In this document: in pieces, positions 1 through 8,362 of the stretch | Numbering within the stretch: the stretch's first letter is position 1 | How the letters are laid out: every line of letters begins with the position of its first letter | Assembly: GCF_000172555.1 (NCBI RefSeq) | Contig: NZ_ABOX02000001.1 | Span: forward strand, 62,001-126,000 | DNA: 64,000 bases | Origin: Pedosphaera parvula Ellin514 | GTDB taxonomy: Bacteria; Verrucomicrobiota; Verrucomicrobiia; Limisphaerales; Pedosphaeraceae | Reading direction: 5' to 3' | Made by a program: the position numbers and the translations under genes | The notes under the pieces: generated by a model | What the model was told of the DNA's origin: nothing | The model's input: only the letters and a program-made list of their open reading frames with translations | The model's database searches: none

Positions 1-440
1 GGGGTTTGCACGCGTCCCAACATCCAGAAACGCCGGCTTTCCACTCCGCGCAGAGTCAGGGCAACACGGGGCTGATTGCGGTAATATTGGGCCAACTGTT
101 TTTCGAGCAAATCCTTTGTCTCCGGCAGAGTTTTGCCCCAGACATCGAGACCAGGCAGGAGACTGAAATAAATCTTCCCATCCGGACCCACCACCGACAG
201 GGTGCGAGAGGTTGTGTCGTCCATTATTTCGATTTCAACCCGATCGCCCGGCCCCAGGCGGAAAGGTTCGGTCGGTGGTTTCAGCAGGTTGGAGTCGATG
301 GCATTGGTGATGGTTTCGAGTTGGAGCGTCTGTGCACTCTTAAGCTCATAAGGGTTAAAGCGTGGCCCGGGATGCTGACATCCGGTGGCAAACAAGGCCA
401 GAGTCAAACCAATCCAGAGATACGATAGGTGGGATTTCAT
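1..440 (-). CDS. Polysaccharide export (Wza-like) lipoprotein, partial
   Basis: This reading frame starts at an ATG (440-438) and runs off the left edge, so only about 146 N-terminal residues are visible. The product begins MKSHLSYLWIGLTLALFATG followed by Cys, a signal peptide with a plausible though non-ideal lipobox (A-T-G-C). The segment FRLGPGDRVEIEIMDD and the phrase VVGPDGKIYFSLLPGLDVWG are typical of the Poly_export domain. The segment ending RRFWMLGRVQTP looks like the start of an SLBB domain. The inferred role is an outer-membrane or periplasmic conduit for exopolysaccharide. The start lies 4 bp after the stop of the upstream fusion gene, so the two are almost certainly co-transcribed. 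It would be a second SLBB exporter beside the one inside the fusion. The family is clear; the exact polymer is not. Confidence 0.82.
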   Translation of the reverse strand, partial: MKSHLSYLWIGLTLALFATGCQHPGPRFNPYELKSAQTLQLETITNAIDSNLLKPPTEPFRLGPGDRVEIEIMDDTTSRTLSVVGPDGKIYFSLLPGLDVWGKTLPETKDLLEKQLAQYYRNQPRVALTLRGVESRRFWMLGRVQT

Positions 441-444
441 AATC

Positions 445-3400
445 TCAAAAATCTGGAATGAAGGGAGTGCCGATAAGAGGTCCGATGTTCCTGCCAGCCC
501 ATTGTGCCGTCATGGACTGAAGAAAAGCGGTTATGCCCAATTCAAGTAAATCTTCCACTCGTGAGAAGGGGCGGTCCGTCACGTAGATAATGTCCTTGGA
601 CTGCAACTGAAAATCCTGTCCTCTGGCATCCAGGATGGCGCGCGTATCAACCACAAAAGCCTGCGGATGATTCAATGAACCCCGGATTACCATCACACGC
701 GACTTGTACGCTTTCTCGGCGAAACCACCTCGTGCCGACAAGGCGCCGATCACCGTCATGTCTGAAGTGTAGGGGACCACTCCAGGGAGACGGACCTCGC
801 CTAGAACATAAACTTCCTGCAGAATGGCCGAGGGGAAGAAGATGTAATCATCGGGCTCAATTGGAATATTCTGAGAGAGGTCGCCCTGGCCGAAAAGCTT
901 TTCAAAGTTAAGCGGAAACCTTTTACCTCCTCGCATCAGAAAACTGCGTTCAAAATCAGCCAGATCGAGAGTGTTCCGGTCGGATAAACCGGTTTCCAAC
1001 CCATGTGCCCGGGCCACCGCTTCGAGCACTGTCAGCGGGCGGTCCAAAGTATAGACTCCACGCTGAACAACCTTGCCCAGCATGTAATACCGTTTACTCA
1101 TGAAGGAAACTGGTGTGATAATCGTGCGTGGCGCGCGACGATATTTCGAAAGCTCATTGTCAATATTGGTCCGGAGTTCATCTATGGTCAGTCCGGCAGC
1201 CAGAATGTTTTGCGCTTCGAGGTAGCCGATGCGCCCATCAGGCCCAATGAAAACTTCTGATCGAGCCGTTTCAGGCTGGCCATAAATCAGAAAACTAAGA
1301 ACATCGCCAGGGCCTAACGTTAAGTGCTTTTGCCAACCACCGCGGTTGGCTGGGTTTATCAGTGAAAAAGAGACGTTTGTGTTCGCAACCTCAACATCGG
1401 TTTCATTCGTGTTATGAACCTGAACCACCGAAGTTGGTGCGACGAACAAAGTGTTCGTTCCCTCGGCTTGAGCGTGAGCCGACAACACGCTTAATCCCAG
1501 GAATAAAGCCAGACATCCGAGCCAGCGTGGAAATCTGCTTTTCAGCGGTGTGCCCGGTTCGCGGTTCAACACTGCACCGACAAGGTTGCAACGAGCGTGG
1601 CGAAGGGTTTCCAGTTGGGAGCGGGTTTCCGCGGCATCCGCTTTTCCACTCTCAGCCAGCCAAAGCAAATTGGGGAGATTTTCGCCCAACAATACTGCCT
1701 CGGACATCGAAGCGGGAGGTAACTCGACCAATATCACAAGATTATCGATTTGCTGCCAGTGCGACAAAGCCTCCTGCCATTGCTTGCGGCGCTCCAGATT
1801 CCAAACCCAACCGGGCAGGGGGATATGAACCAGCGGTTGCGGATCCGGTCCCGTCAATTGCTGTGTTACTTCTCCCGGAGAAGTCAAGGCACTGGCGTTC
1901 AGAGCGGTTGAGGTGTCACTGCCATGCGCATGTCCATTTGACTGAAGCTTGCCGGCATTGTTTTCCGAGCCGTTCACAGGCTTCTGATCAGGATTGGCTG
2001 ATTTGGCTTTCCCGTCTGTTTCACCATCGACATTTTCGGATTCGGAAACTGTTGAACGGGTCGCAATAGTTAACACGCGAAAACCGCTCATGCTTGCCGC
2101 TTCGGCGAGCATGTTTATCCAGGTGGAGCGTCCTTCCCCGGCATTGGAGGAGGTAATTCCACAAACCAACCCTTGATGTGCTGAGGGACTTAAGCGGCCT
2201 TGAAGCATGGTCCAGGTGCGGAAAGCCCATCTTTCCTGTGCCGAGGGCCCCTTCTTCCCCAAGTCATCCAAAGTCGCAATCACGGGCAGTTTCGTAACCC
2301 GATTTACATCGGCAGCTGTCTTCAAACGGTCATCGGCAACCTCCACGATTAATACCCCTGCAATCGCAACGATCAGGCCAAGGATGCCGCCAAACACCGT
2401 GGCTAATGACACCTTCAGCCAGCGTTTATCGGGTGTTATATTTTTCAATGTAGCAAAAGAGTAGTGTTTGACGTTGCCTGGAGGATTTTTCTGAAATGCT
2501 TCCGCTTCACGCTTGCGATCTTCCAGTTGCTGACGACTCGCATCGATGGCTTGCAATTTGCGCAGGATGATGTCGTATTCAGGATTGACCAACGGACCAC
2601 CAGTCCCGGCTGCGATGGCGGGTAGGAGCGATGAACCAGCGGAGCCGGTGGCAGAATTCGTTGCGGCTAAGGCATAGTCCTTTTCATAAGCATTCACCAA
2701 TTCCTGCGCTGCCTGGACTCTCGGATTGGCCGGGGTAAGCGTGACCAGCAACTTGTCCAGTTCATCCTTGGCCTGCTGCAGTTTGGCGAACGATCTGCTC
2801 ATGGATAGCGAAGAGGATGCGGTCATTGGCAATTGTGCCTGGTGATTCAGATTCGAAACAGAACCCTGCATTTGATTGAGCTTGTTAACTAAAACACCCG
2901 CCCCGGGAACCGTACGACGAACCTGATCTTCCAGGTTGCTGATGTTGCTTTCCATGAAGGTTAACTGTTCCCTGAAGTAGTTCTCGACAGCTGCCCCGGC
3001 TTCGCGTCTCTGGAGTTCCAAGGTAAATCGCTCTGCATTGGAAGCGTATAAATTGGCCAGGTTTACAGCCACCTCAGGATTAAAAGCTTTAACCCCGACT
3101 TTCACGATGTCCGATTCAGGCTCGGTCTTGATGAAAACAGCTTTGTTTAGAACTTCCGTGGAAACCGATGGCCGGGAATTGGTGCTGACCATTTGCAGCA
3201 ATTCGGGTGACTTCAATAACGCAGCGAAGGTATCAGGGGTCAGGACAGGAGGGTTGAAGAACTGCCCAGTGATGGTTGGTTGATATCTCATCAAGGTGGC
3301 GGTCGCCATGTAGGTTCGATGCAGGAGAAAGAAGCTGCAGAGAAAACCGATGGTTGCCACGATGAAACCGGTGAGAACAATTGGCTTCCACTTTTGCAGT

Positions 3401-3609
3401 AGAACTTCCAGGAAAATCCATGCATCCACGGTAGGAGGTGGAGGGGCTGTTTCCTTACGTGTGCGGGATTTGCCGCTGGACTTCTCGGACATCGAACCTT
3501 GCCTGTTTTTCGAATGAGAATTATTGCCCGGTTCCGCCGGTGGGTCAGACGGGCCGTAATGGTCGATCTGCAATAATCCACCCATGTTTAAGTCGTTATG
3601 GTTGCTCAT
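445..3609 (-). CDS. Wzz / degenerate BY-kinase / Wza-like SLBB fusion for exopolysaccharide export
   Basis: The 1054-residue product combines three normally separate parts. Residues 1-75 are a charged cytoplasmic tail. Residues 76-97 form TM1. Residues ~100-395 are a Wzz/PCP periplasmic region with coiled coil. Residues ~397-423 form TM2. Residues ~455-690 resemble a bacterial tyrosine kinase, but the P-loop reads NAGEGRST (Lys replaced by Arg), the Walker A' aspartates are missing (RVLTIATRST), Walker B reads LVILVELPP (Asp replaced by Glu), and no C-terminal Tyr cluster exists. It is therefore probably inactive as a kinase. Residues ~696-715 (WLGCLALFLGLSVLSAHAQA) form TM3 and look exactly like a signal peptide with an AxA site. 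The rest is Poly_export (LGPGDVLSFLIYGQPE) plus two SLBB repeats (YMLGKVVQRGVYTL, VYVLGEVRLPGVVPY). The topology is consistent: the Wza-like part would face the periplasm. A long linker (~520-600) interrupts the kinase fold. M9 is an alternative start. Confidence 0.88.
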   Translation of the reverse strand: MSNHNDLNMGGLLQIDHYGPSDPPAEPGNNSHSKNRQGSMSEKSSGKSRTRKETAPPPPTVDAWIFLEVLLQKWKPIVLTGFIVATIGFLCSFFLLHRTYMATATLMRYQPTITGQFFNPPVLTPDTFAALLKSPELLQMVSTNSRPSVSTEVLNKAVFIKTEPESDIVKVGVKAFNPEVAVNLANLYASNAERFTLELQRREAGAAVENYFREQLTFMESNISNLEDQVRRTVPGAGVLVNKLNQMQGSVSNLNHQAQLPMTASSSLSMSRSFAKLQQAKDELDKLLVTLTPANPRVQAAQELVNAYEKDYALAATNSATGSAGSSLLPAIAAGTGGPLVNPEYDIILRKLQAIDASRQQLEDRKREAEAFQKNPPGNVKHYSFATLKNITPDKRWLKVSLATVFGGILGLIVAIAGVLIVEVADDRLKTAADVNRVTKLPVIATLDDLGKKGPSAQERWAFRTWTMLQGRLSPSAHQGLVCGITSSNAGEGRSTWINMLAEAASMSGFRVLTIATRSTVSESENVDGETDGKAKSANPDQKPVNGSENNAGKLQSNGHAHGSDTSTALNASALTSPGEVTQQLTGPDPQPLVHIPLPGWVWNLERRKQWQEALSHWQQIDNLVILVELPPASMSEAVLLGENLPNLLWLAESGKADAAETRSQLETLRHARCNLVGAVLNREPGTPLKSRFPRWLGCLALFLGLSVLSAHAQAEGTNTLFVAPTSVVQVHNTNETDVEVANTNVSFSLINPANRGGWQKHLTLGPGDVLSFLIYGQPETARSEVFIGPDGRIGYLEAQNILAAGLTIDELRTNIDNELSKYRRAPRTIITPVSFMSKRYYMLGKVVQRGVYTLDRPLTVLEAVARAHGLETGLSDRNTLDLADFERSFLMRGGKRFPLNFEKLFGQGDLSQNIPIEPDDYIFFPSAILQEVYVLGEVRLPGVVPYTSDMTVIGALSARGGFAEKAYKSRVMVIRGSLNHPQAFVVDTRAILDARGQDFQLQSKDIIYVTDRPFSRVEDLLELGITAFLQSMTAQWAGRNIGPLIGTPFIPDF

Positions 3610-3921
3610 GTAACAGGTTCATTGATCTAGTAACGGTTCTTTCCTGGGCTTCGGACCTTCCCAGCATGCATACATTAAAAGCCTCTGGTTTCCTACCGAT
3701 TGAAGTCGAGATTAGTTCCGTTCTGTCCTTCCTGAGAAGTAGGTGAAGACCGCAATTGGGAGGGGCGAAGACCCTAGGCAAATCGCTCTAGGAAATCCCT
3801 TACCGATAAACAGATATGGTTATTAACACCACTCTTTCACACTGCATGGATTGTCCAATAAAATAATTAAAAAATTGGGGGATGGACAGCCTATGTCCAT
3901 GGGGGCTGGCAGAGTGATGCC
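3610..3921. promoter_or_regulatory. Divergent upstream region with two TGGA/TCCA palindromes
   Basis: This gene-free stretch separates the minus-strand export operon from the plus-strand small gene at 3922. It holds two dyads: TGGATTGTCCA at 3847-3857, and arms ATGGACA (3882-3888) and TGTCCAT (3894-3900) around a 5-base loop. Both share TGGA...TCCA half-sites and are 25 bp apart, so they could be paired operator sites. Between them is an A/T-rich run. No convincing -35/-10 pair was identified, and the regulator is unknown. Confidence 0.35.
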
Positions 3922-4113
3922 ATGAAAAATCGAATTGCACATTTGATCGGGCCCAAAACTGACCGCTTAATCACCACGTTCGGTAAAGCTCAACTCGTGG
4001 CCAGGCCAAATGGTGCCATTGAACTCAAGGGTGGAATGGCCGGCGATAAAACCGCCGCCAAGGAATGGATTTCCCTGTTCATGCACGAGGCGGTCGTACG
4101 GTTCTCAAAGTGA
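3922..4113 (+). CDS. Small hypothetical protein (63 aa)
   Basis: This ATG-started frame encodes a soluble 63-residue product with no signal peptide or membrane segment. The sequence (GKAQLVARPNGAIELKGG, then KTAAKEWISLFMHEAVV) has the balanced composition of a real protein and suggests a few beta strands followed by an amphipathic helix. No domain was recognised. Upstream AGAG is only a weak ribosome binding site. It ends at a pair of hairpins shared with the convergent FKBP gene, which supports it being a genuine transcription unit. Confidence 0.5.
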   Translation: MKNRIAHLIGPKTDRLITTFGKAQLVARPNGAIELKGGMAGDKTAAKEWISLFMHEAVVRFSK

Positions 4114-4146
4114 ACCGGGCGTTTCCGGTTATGGCCTTTTCAGGCC
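4113..4146. terminator. Two short hairpins between convergent genes
   Basis: AACCGG (4113-4118) pairs with CCGGTT (4125-4130), and GGCCT (4133-4137) pairs with AGGCC (4142-4146). They lie between the 3' ends of the small plus-strand gene and the minus-strand FKBP gene. Neither has a long T-run, so termination is inferred from position only. Confidence 0.35.
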
Positions 4147-4150
4147 AAGG

Positions 4151-4483
4151 CTAGCCAATCGAAAGTAATTCTACCTCGAAGATAAGCGTGGCGTTCGGAG
4201 GTATCACTCCAGGGTATCCATGAGCACCATACGCCATGTCGGACGGAATGGTGAGTCGCGACTTGTCACCGACTCGCATGGTCGCCACCCCCTCATCCCA
4301 ACCGCGGATGACCTGTCCGGCTCCAAGGACAAAACCGAATGGATCATTGCGGTCCACTGAACTGTCGAACTTGGTGCCATCGGTCAGCCAGCCGGTGTAG
4401 TGAACCATGACCGTCTCGCCCTTTTTTGGAGCTGGGCCGGTTCCTTTATTTAAAGATTCAATCTTAAGGGCGGGTGAAGGCAT
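4151..4483 (-). CDS. FKBP-type peptidyl-prolyl cis-trans isomerase
   Basis: The 110-residue product is one complete FKBP domain. It shows [18 protein letters not shown] near the N-terminus, then [56 protein letters not shown] and a short tail. The aromatic and hydrophobic residues of the active site (Tyr, Phe, Asp in the YTG...FDSS block, then V-I, W, and Y-G...F) are all present, so it should catalyse proline isomerisation in protein folding. There is no signal peptide, so it is cytoplasmic and of the minimal FKBP12-like size. It shares its strand with the GreA/B-like gene upstream (74 bp gap). Confidence 0.93.
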   Translation of the reverse strand: MPSPALKIESLNKGTGPAPKKGETVMVHYTGWLTDGTKFDSSVDRNDPFGFVLGAGQVIRGWDEGVATMRVGDKSRLTIPSDMAYGAHGYPGVIPPNATLIFEVELLSIG

Positions 4484-4556
4484 AAATTTAAATTTCCTTA
4501 ACGGTCTATCATGGAGCGCGTGGAGTCAACGAGTTTACAAGCCATCCGAACAGAAT

Positions 4557-5036
4557 CTAAACTACGGAAACGATATGATAGTTTATGGTGTTTCCGCCAA
4601 CCTGCGTTTTCCAGCGTTGTCCTTTTTTCTTGCCAATCAGATTTGATCCGAGCGGAGACTGGGGTGTGATTACGATAATCTCCTTTCGCGCGTAATTCAC
4701 TTCCAGACCACCACTCCTGGGGCCAATAAAATAAATATTTCGACTTCCATCAGCTTCCAATTCAACCAGTGCGGCCAAATCAATGGGCTCTTCGGCTCCG
4801 AAATTGCGTGGAGCCATTGCTTCGTAAATCTTGATAGATTCCATGATTTCCTTCACCTGTCGGGCCTGGCCTCCCGCAAGGTAGGCGGCTTCGAGTCCCC
4901 GCGTATCGTATTTGTTCTCAGCCTTGCTGCTCTCATGGGTGGCTTCGGCATGGGAAGCGCGGGCAGCTTTTTCGAGGACCTGCAGGCTTTTGGTCAGTTC
5001 GTCGATTACGCTTTTTAGTAAATCAGCTTTTTTCAT
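4557..5036 (-). CDS. GreA/GreB-family transcription elongation factor-like protein
   Basis: The 159-residue product has a helical N-terminal half (residues ~1-70, rich in Lys, Glu and Ala, with the stretch ATHESSKAENKYDTRGLEAA) and a C-terminal FKBP-like Gre domain. The phrase IIVITPQSPLGSNLIGKKKG matches the C-terminal Gre signature. Members bind RNA polymerase through this domain. True GreA/GreB insert an N-terminal coiled coil with two acidic residues into the secondary channel to rescue backtracked complexes. Here the helical part is shorter and of the variant type often annotated simply as GreA/GreB family, so transcript-cleavage activity is uncertain. Confidence 0.75.
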   Translation of the reverse strand: MKKADLLKSVIDELTKSLQVLEKAARASHAEATHESSKAENKYDTRGLEAAYLAGGQARQVKEIMESIKIYEAMAPRNFGAEEPIDLAALVELEADGSRNIYFIGPRSGGLEVNYARKEIIVITPQSPLGSNLIGKKKGQRWKTQVGGNTINYHIVSVV

Positions 5037-5216
5037 TCTGTGAATGCTTCACTTATTCAGCAATTTTACCGCAGGTCATGGATCATTCAAACTTCATAAT
5101 TCGGAATATCTCATCAGCAATCGGGCGCATTTTGCTCATATGTCCCTGTTCCAGAAACCACAAATGACAGTTTTTTTTCCTTTGATTCCAAGGATGTCTT
5201 TGTCGCAACTTAGTTC

Positions 5217-5579
5217 ATGCCAACACTTATTCAGAAACCAACCCGCATTGTAGCCGCAGGTAATAAACCTAAAGTTATTGAGGAATATATCGGGCGTGTA
5301 AACTCCGGAGATCAAAACTTAAGTATTGCCCGCATGCTGAGTCCTGGAGGTTGGGTGGAACCCGGACAGACACCCGAATTTGATGAGTATACGGTAGTGA
5401 TTGCCGGAATGCTTCGTGTGACGCATAAGGGTGGCGTTATCGATGTTCAAGCGGGCCAGGCGGTAATCACCAGGGCAGGTGAGTGGGTACAATATAGTTC
5501 GCCGAATGCTGAAGGAGCGCAATATGTTGCCGTGTGTCTGCCGGCTTTTTCTCCGGGCACAGTTCACCGGGATGCTTGA
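5217..5579 (+). CDS. Cupin-domain protein
   Basis: The 120-residue product is a single small beta-barrel cupin. The first cupin motif region reads ARMLSPGGWVEPGQTPEFDEYTVVIAG; the second reads VIDVQAGQAVITRAGEWVQYSSP. The usual metal-binding His pair of motif 1 is replaced by residues such as Gln, Glu and Asp, so metal binding is uncertain. It resembles the small EutQ-like stand-alone cupins. No substrate can be assigned. Its 3' end overlaps the convergent dinB gene by 16 bp. Confidence 0.78.
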   Translation: MPTLIQKPTRIVAAGNKPKVIEEYIGRVNSGDQNLSIARMLSPGGWVEPGQTPEFDEYTVVIAGMLRVTHKGGVIDVQAGQAVITRAGEWVQYSSPNAEGAQYVAVCLPAFSPGTVHRDA

Positions 5580-6670
5580 TTGCTTTTTTGTAGTTCCAAA
5601 GAAAATGAAAGTTGCCTGCTGATGGATTCGCCCAAACCGCTGACACCAAGTCCCAATAAACGAAGCGGGCGGGAGACGAGTTTCTCCCGCGCCAACAGGT
5701 AACAGCCAAGACGATAAATGTCGGCGGCTTCGGTAATCGGTTCCTCCACCGAAAGTTGGCGGGTAAGAGTGGTGAAATCACTATAACGCAGCTTAACCTG
5801 GATCGTTTGTGCTCCAATTTGTTTACGCTTGAGCTTGGCCGCAATTTCCTCGGCCTGCTCCCGCAGGCACGTCTTCAGAATCTTTCGATCTTCGGTATCC
5901 TTTAAAAATGTATTTTCACTGCTGATGCTCTTAATGACATCGCCTGTATCCAACTGTCGGTTATCCTCACCGAAACTGAAACGCTTCAAGGTCGGGCCAA
6001 ATGAGCCCACCATGCTGCGAAGATCCCCGGGAAAGTCTTGCAGATCTCCAATCGTTTCGACACCGGATTTCTTTAACATTTCTTCGGTTACTCTGCCGAC
6101 ACCGGGAATCGCCCGGATTGGCATTGGACGAAGAAACAATACCTTATCACGTTCGGGGATAAGCGTAAGTCCATTGGGCTTGTTAAAATCGCTGGCGATT
6201 TTGGCGAGAAGTTTGTTTGAGGCAATCCCGATGCTGGTTGTAAGGCCTCGTTCGCTAAAAATTTTATCCTTGAGCTGTGCTGCCAGCGGAACGGCACTCA
6301 GCAGACTTGAGTCCAGATCCGAGCGCTGGCAAACCGGCGAAAGATCCAGATAAGCTTCATCAATCGATACCTGCTCAATGATCGCGCCGGAGGCGGCCAC
6401 AATCTGCATGATTTGGTTGGATTCCGCCCGGTAGTGATCCATGCGCGGCCGAATGAAAAAGCCATCGGGACATAGCCTTTTGGCGACCACGCTTGGCATG
6501 GCGGAACGCACCCCGAACTTGCGCGCCTCATAGCTGGCAGCACAGACCACTCCCCGTTGTGTGGGCGGTGCGCCAACAATCAACGGTTTCCCCCGCAATT
6601 CCGGGTTGTCCCGTTGCTCCACCGAAGCGTAGAACGCATCCATGTCGAGATGGAAAATAACGCAAAACAT
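5564..6670 (-). CDS. dinB: DNA polymerase IV (Y-family translesion polymerase)
   Basis: The 368-residue product carries the palm motifs HLDMDAFYASVEQ (first catalytic Asp) and SIDEAYLDLS (catalytic Asp-Glu). It also has YEARKFGVRSAMPS of the fingers, the helix-hairpin-helix IPGVGRVTEEMLKKSGVETIGDL and the little-finger domain at the C-terminus. It extends damaged or mismatched primers during lesion bypass. A TTG three codons upstream (6679) is possible, but the ATG at 6670, with GGA just upstream, gives the usual N-terminus. No LexA-type box was recognised upstream; a GTTAAA-GT-TTTAAC dyad at 6741-6754 is the only symmetric element there. Confidence 0.94.
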   Translation of the reverse strand: MFCVIFHLDMDAFYASVEQRDNPELRGKPLIVGAPPTQRGVVCAASYEARKFGVRSAMPSVVAKRLCPDGFFIRPRMDHYRAESNQIMQIVAASGAIIEQVSIDEAYLDLSPVCQRSDLDSSLLSAVPLAAQLKDKIFSERGLTTSIGIASNKLLAKIASDFNKPNGLTLIPERDKVLFLRPMPIRAIPGVGRVTEEMLKKSGVETIGDLQDFPGDLRSMVGSFGPTLKRFSFGEDNRQLDTGDVIKSISSENTFLKDTEDRKILKTCLREQAEEIAAKLKRKQIGAQTIQVKLRYSDFTTLTRQLSVEEPITEAADIYRLGCYLLAREKLVSRPLRLLGLGVSGLGESISRQLSFSLELQKSNQASR

Positions 6671-6839
6671 GAGTTCCAATAAACGTCCGACCTATTAAAT
6701 CAAATGTGTCGAGACTGCAAGGTTACAGAAAGATCACACCGTTAAAGTTTTAACGTTGTATAGCTGAATCAGAAATGGCAGATTGAAAACATTGACGGGA
6801 CAACACTTGTCTGCAATGTATTCTCGTCGCTAGATTTAA

Positions 6840-6914
6840 GCCAGTTTAGCTCAGCGGTAGAGCAACGGTTTTGTAAACCGTCGGTCGTCGGTTCGATTCC
6901 GACAACTGGCTCCA
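6840..6914 (+). tRNA. tRNA-Thr (anticodon UGU), CCA encoded
   Basis: The acceptor arms GCCAGTT and AACTGGC pair over 7 bp. The D arm is GCTC...GAGC. The anticodon stem ACGGT/ACCGT encloses the loop TTTGTAA, giving anticodon TGT. The T arm GTCGG-TTCGATT-CCGAC is perfect. The discriminator is T, followed by a genomically encoded CCA (6912-6914). It is a stand-alone gene with no adjacent phage or integrase sequence. Confidence 0.96.
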
Positions 6915-7099
6915 TCTCCAATGTGTGTGTATCAAGGGGTTTGGGAGGTGGACGATGAGTGGCCTTCAGAATAAGCTCCATTATTTCGGTGACAAGAGTG
7001 CGATCATCCAGCCACGCCAGGTGAAAATCATTGAACCTCTGACGCCTCGTGAATTAATGACGTACCAAGCCCTCGAAATAATTTTACCCCGTTTGCTTT

Positions 7100-8023
7100 T
7101 CATTTCACGCTGGCTTTGGCGGCAGCATCCGGATCGATGGCCTTAAGTGCAGTGTCTATCTGTGGTTTAAGGAAGCTATTATTCTCCTTCATCAAATCCA
7201 GCATGGCAGGAACTGCATTGGAGGCCTCCGTTCCAAATTTGCTCAAACCCGCCAGGGCTCCGAATCGCAAGTCCATGGAAGGGGATGAAAGCCGGGTGAT
7301 GAGTAAGGGAATGACGCGCTCCTTTTCTTGTCCGATCATCCCGAGTGCCCATCCCGACAATGCATGGACACCGTTATTGCGATTGGTCCCGGCCGAGATC
7401 AAAGCTTCCATTGTTTCTGGTGTTGCGACCCGTTGGTGACCCAGGGCCCAAACCGAGTAAATGGCAGACCAATCATTCGTGCTGTTGAGTGTCCGAGTAA
7501 GTATGCTCCAGCCTTTAGGGCCGACAGCAGACAAGGCGGCGGCTGCGCCCTTGGATCCTTTCTTATCAAAAAGCGCCTGGGTTAACTCTGGCAGAACCGG
7601 TTCGGCCATTGGTCCCAAGGCGTCGAGTGCGAGCACCGCGCGTCTTCGCGCGACATTGGGCCTGGGAAGGTTAATCGTGATCCACGATTCCCTGGCGCTA
7701 ATGTCTTTTAGTTTTTCCATGAAACGAGAATCCTTGTTGGTCAGTGCATGGAGAAGATAGGGAAAGCTGTTGGTTCCAATTTGGCGTATGGCTTCAGCAG
7801 CTCGTTCCTCTTCGGGTGAACGCGGTGAATGCCATTCATCCCACATTAGGCCCCCATCTGTTTCAAAACCTGCCACTCCGTTTTTTGATTCCAATTGGTT
7901 GAGCCACGAGCTCAATGAACGCCCGGCGTAATGTGGTTCACGTGTATGGAGTATCAGCCACATAAGACCTCCAGCAAAGGCAATCAGCATGAAAGCCAAC
8001 AGGGCACGGGACCTTTTCCTCAT
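7100..8023 (-). CDS. HEAT-repeat membrane-anchored protein
   Basis: The ATG at 8023 gives a 307-residue product that opens with a basic tail and one hydrophobic segment (LLAFMLIAFAGGLMWLI). The motif EPHYAGRSLSSWLNQL follows, then a series of HEAT/PBS-lyase-like helical repeats (for example AVLALDALGPMAEPVLPELTQAL, AAAALSAVGPKGWSILTR and FGALAGLSKFGTEASNAVPAMLDLM). A longer open frame reaches 8221, but its extra N-terminus is not protein-like. Such repeats usually form a solenoid for protein-protein contacts; no catalytic residues are seen. The C-terminus (DPDAAAKASVK) and domain plan match the gene at 40749, so the two are paralogues. An ACCTTGC-G-GCAAGGT palindrome at 8094-8108 lies about 70 bp upstream. 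Confidence 0.8.
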   Translation of the reverse strand: MRKRSRALLAFMLIAFAGGLMWLILHTREPHYAGRSLSSWLNQLESKNGVAGFETDGGLMWDEWHSPRSPEEERAAEAIRQIGTNSFPYLLHALTNKDSRFMEKLKDISARESWITINLPRPNVARRRAVLALDALGPMAEPVLPELTQALFDKKGSKGAAAALSAVGPKGWSILTRTLNSTNDWSAIYSVWALGHQRVATPETMEALISAGTNRNNGVHALSGWALGMIGQEKERVIPLLITRLSSPSMDLRFGALAGLSKFGTEASNAVPAMLDLMKENNSFLKPQIDTALKAIDPDAAAKASVK

Positions 8024-8362
8024 GGCTTCTATATAATTTGAGTCCACGGGCAGAGACGAGCGAAAAAAGAAGGAAAATATTACTGACCTCACAACCTTGC
8101 GGCAAGGTGAGTGGAAAGTGTGCAAAAGGCCGGTGTCGGCAGCCGCATTAATGAAACGATGGTCGTGTTTTGGGTTACTTAAAGCGGTTTTGCCGAAGCT
8201 ATAATCCTTAAAGAATGCCAATTACATGAAGATGTGAGCAAGAGTGTTTTGTTCATCGAAGCGCCTTTGCTCGCGCGGGTTACATTCGACGAAATATGCG
8301 CTTCGGCGGGCTGAAATCAGGATGGTTTGCGCCGGACCGGGAACGGTCTTAACCTTACTCGC

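Noticed and set aside
6741-6754. GTTAAA-GT-TTTAAC dyad as a LexA box for dinB
   Set aside because: It does not resemble known SOS boxes and lies closer to the tRNA gene.
6769-6981. Minus-strand frame across tRNA-Thr with VVGIEPTTDGLQNRCSTAELNW
   Set aside because: This is the well-known spurious translation of the antisense strand of a tRNA gene.
8024-8221. 66-codon N-terminal extension of the first HEAT-repeat gene
   Set aside because: Low-quality sequence ahead of the natural basic/hydrophobic anchor, which starts at its own ATG.
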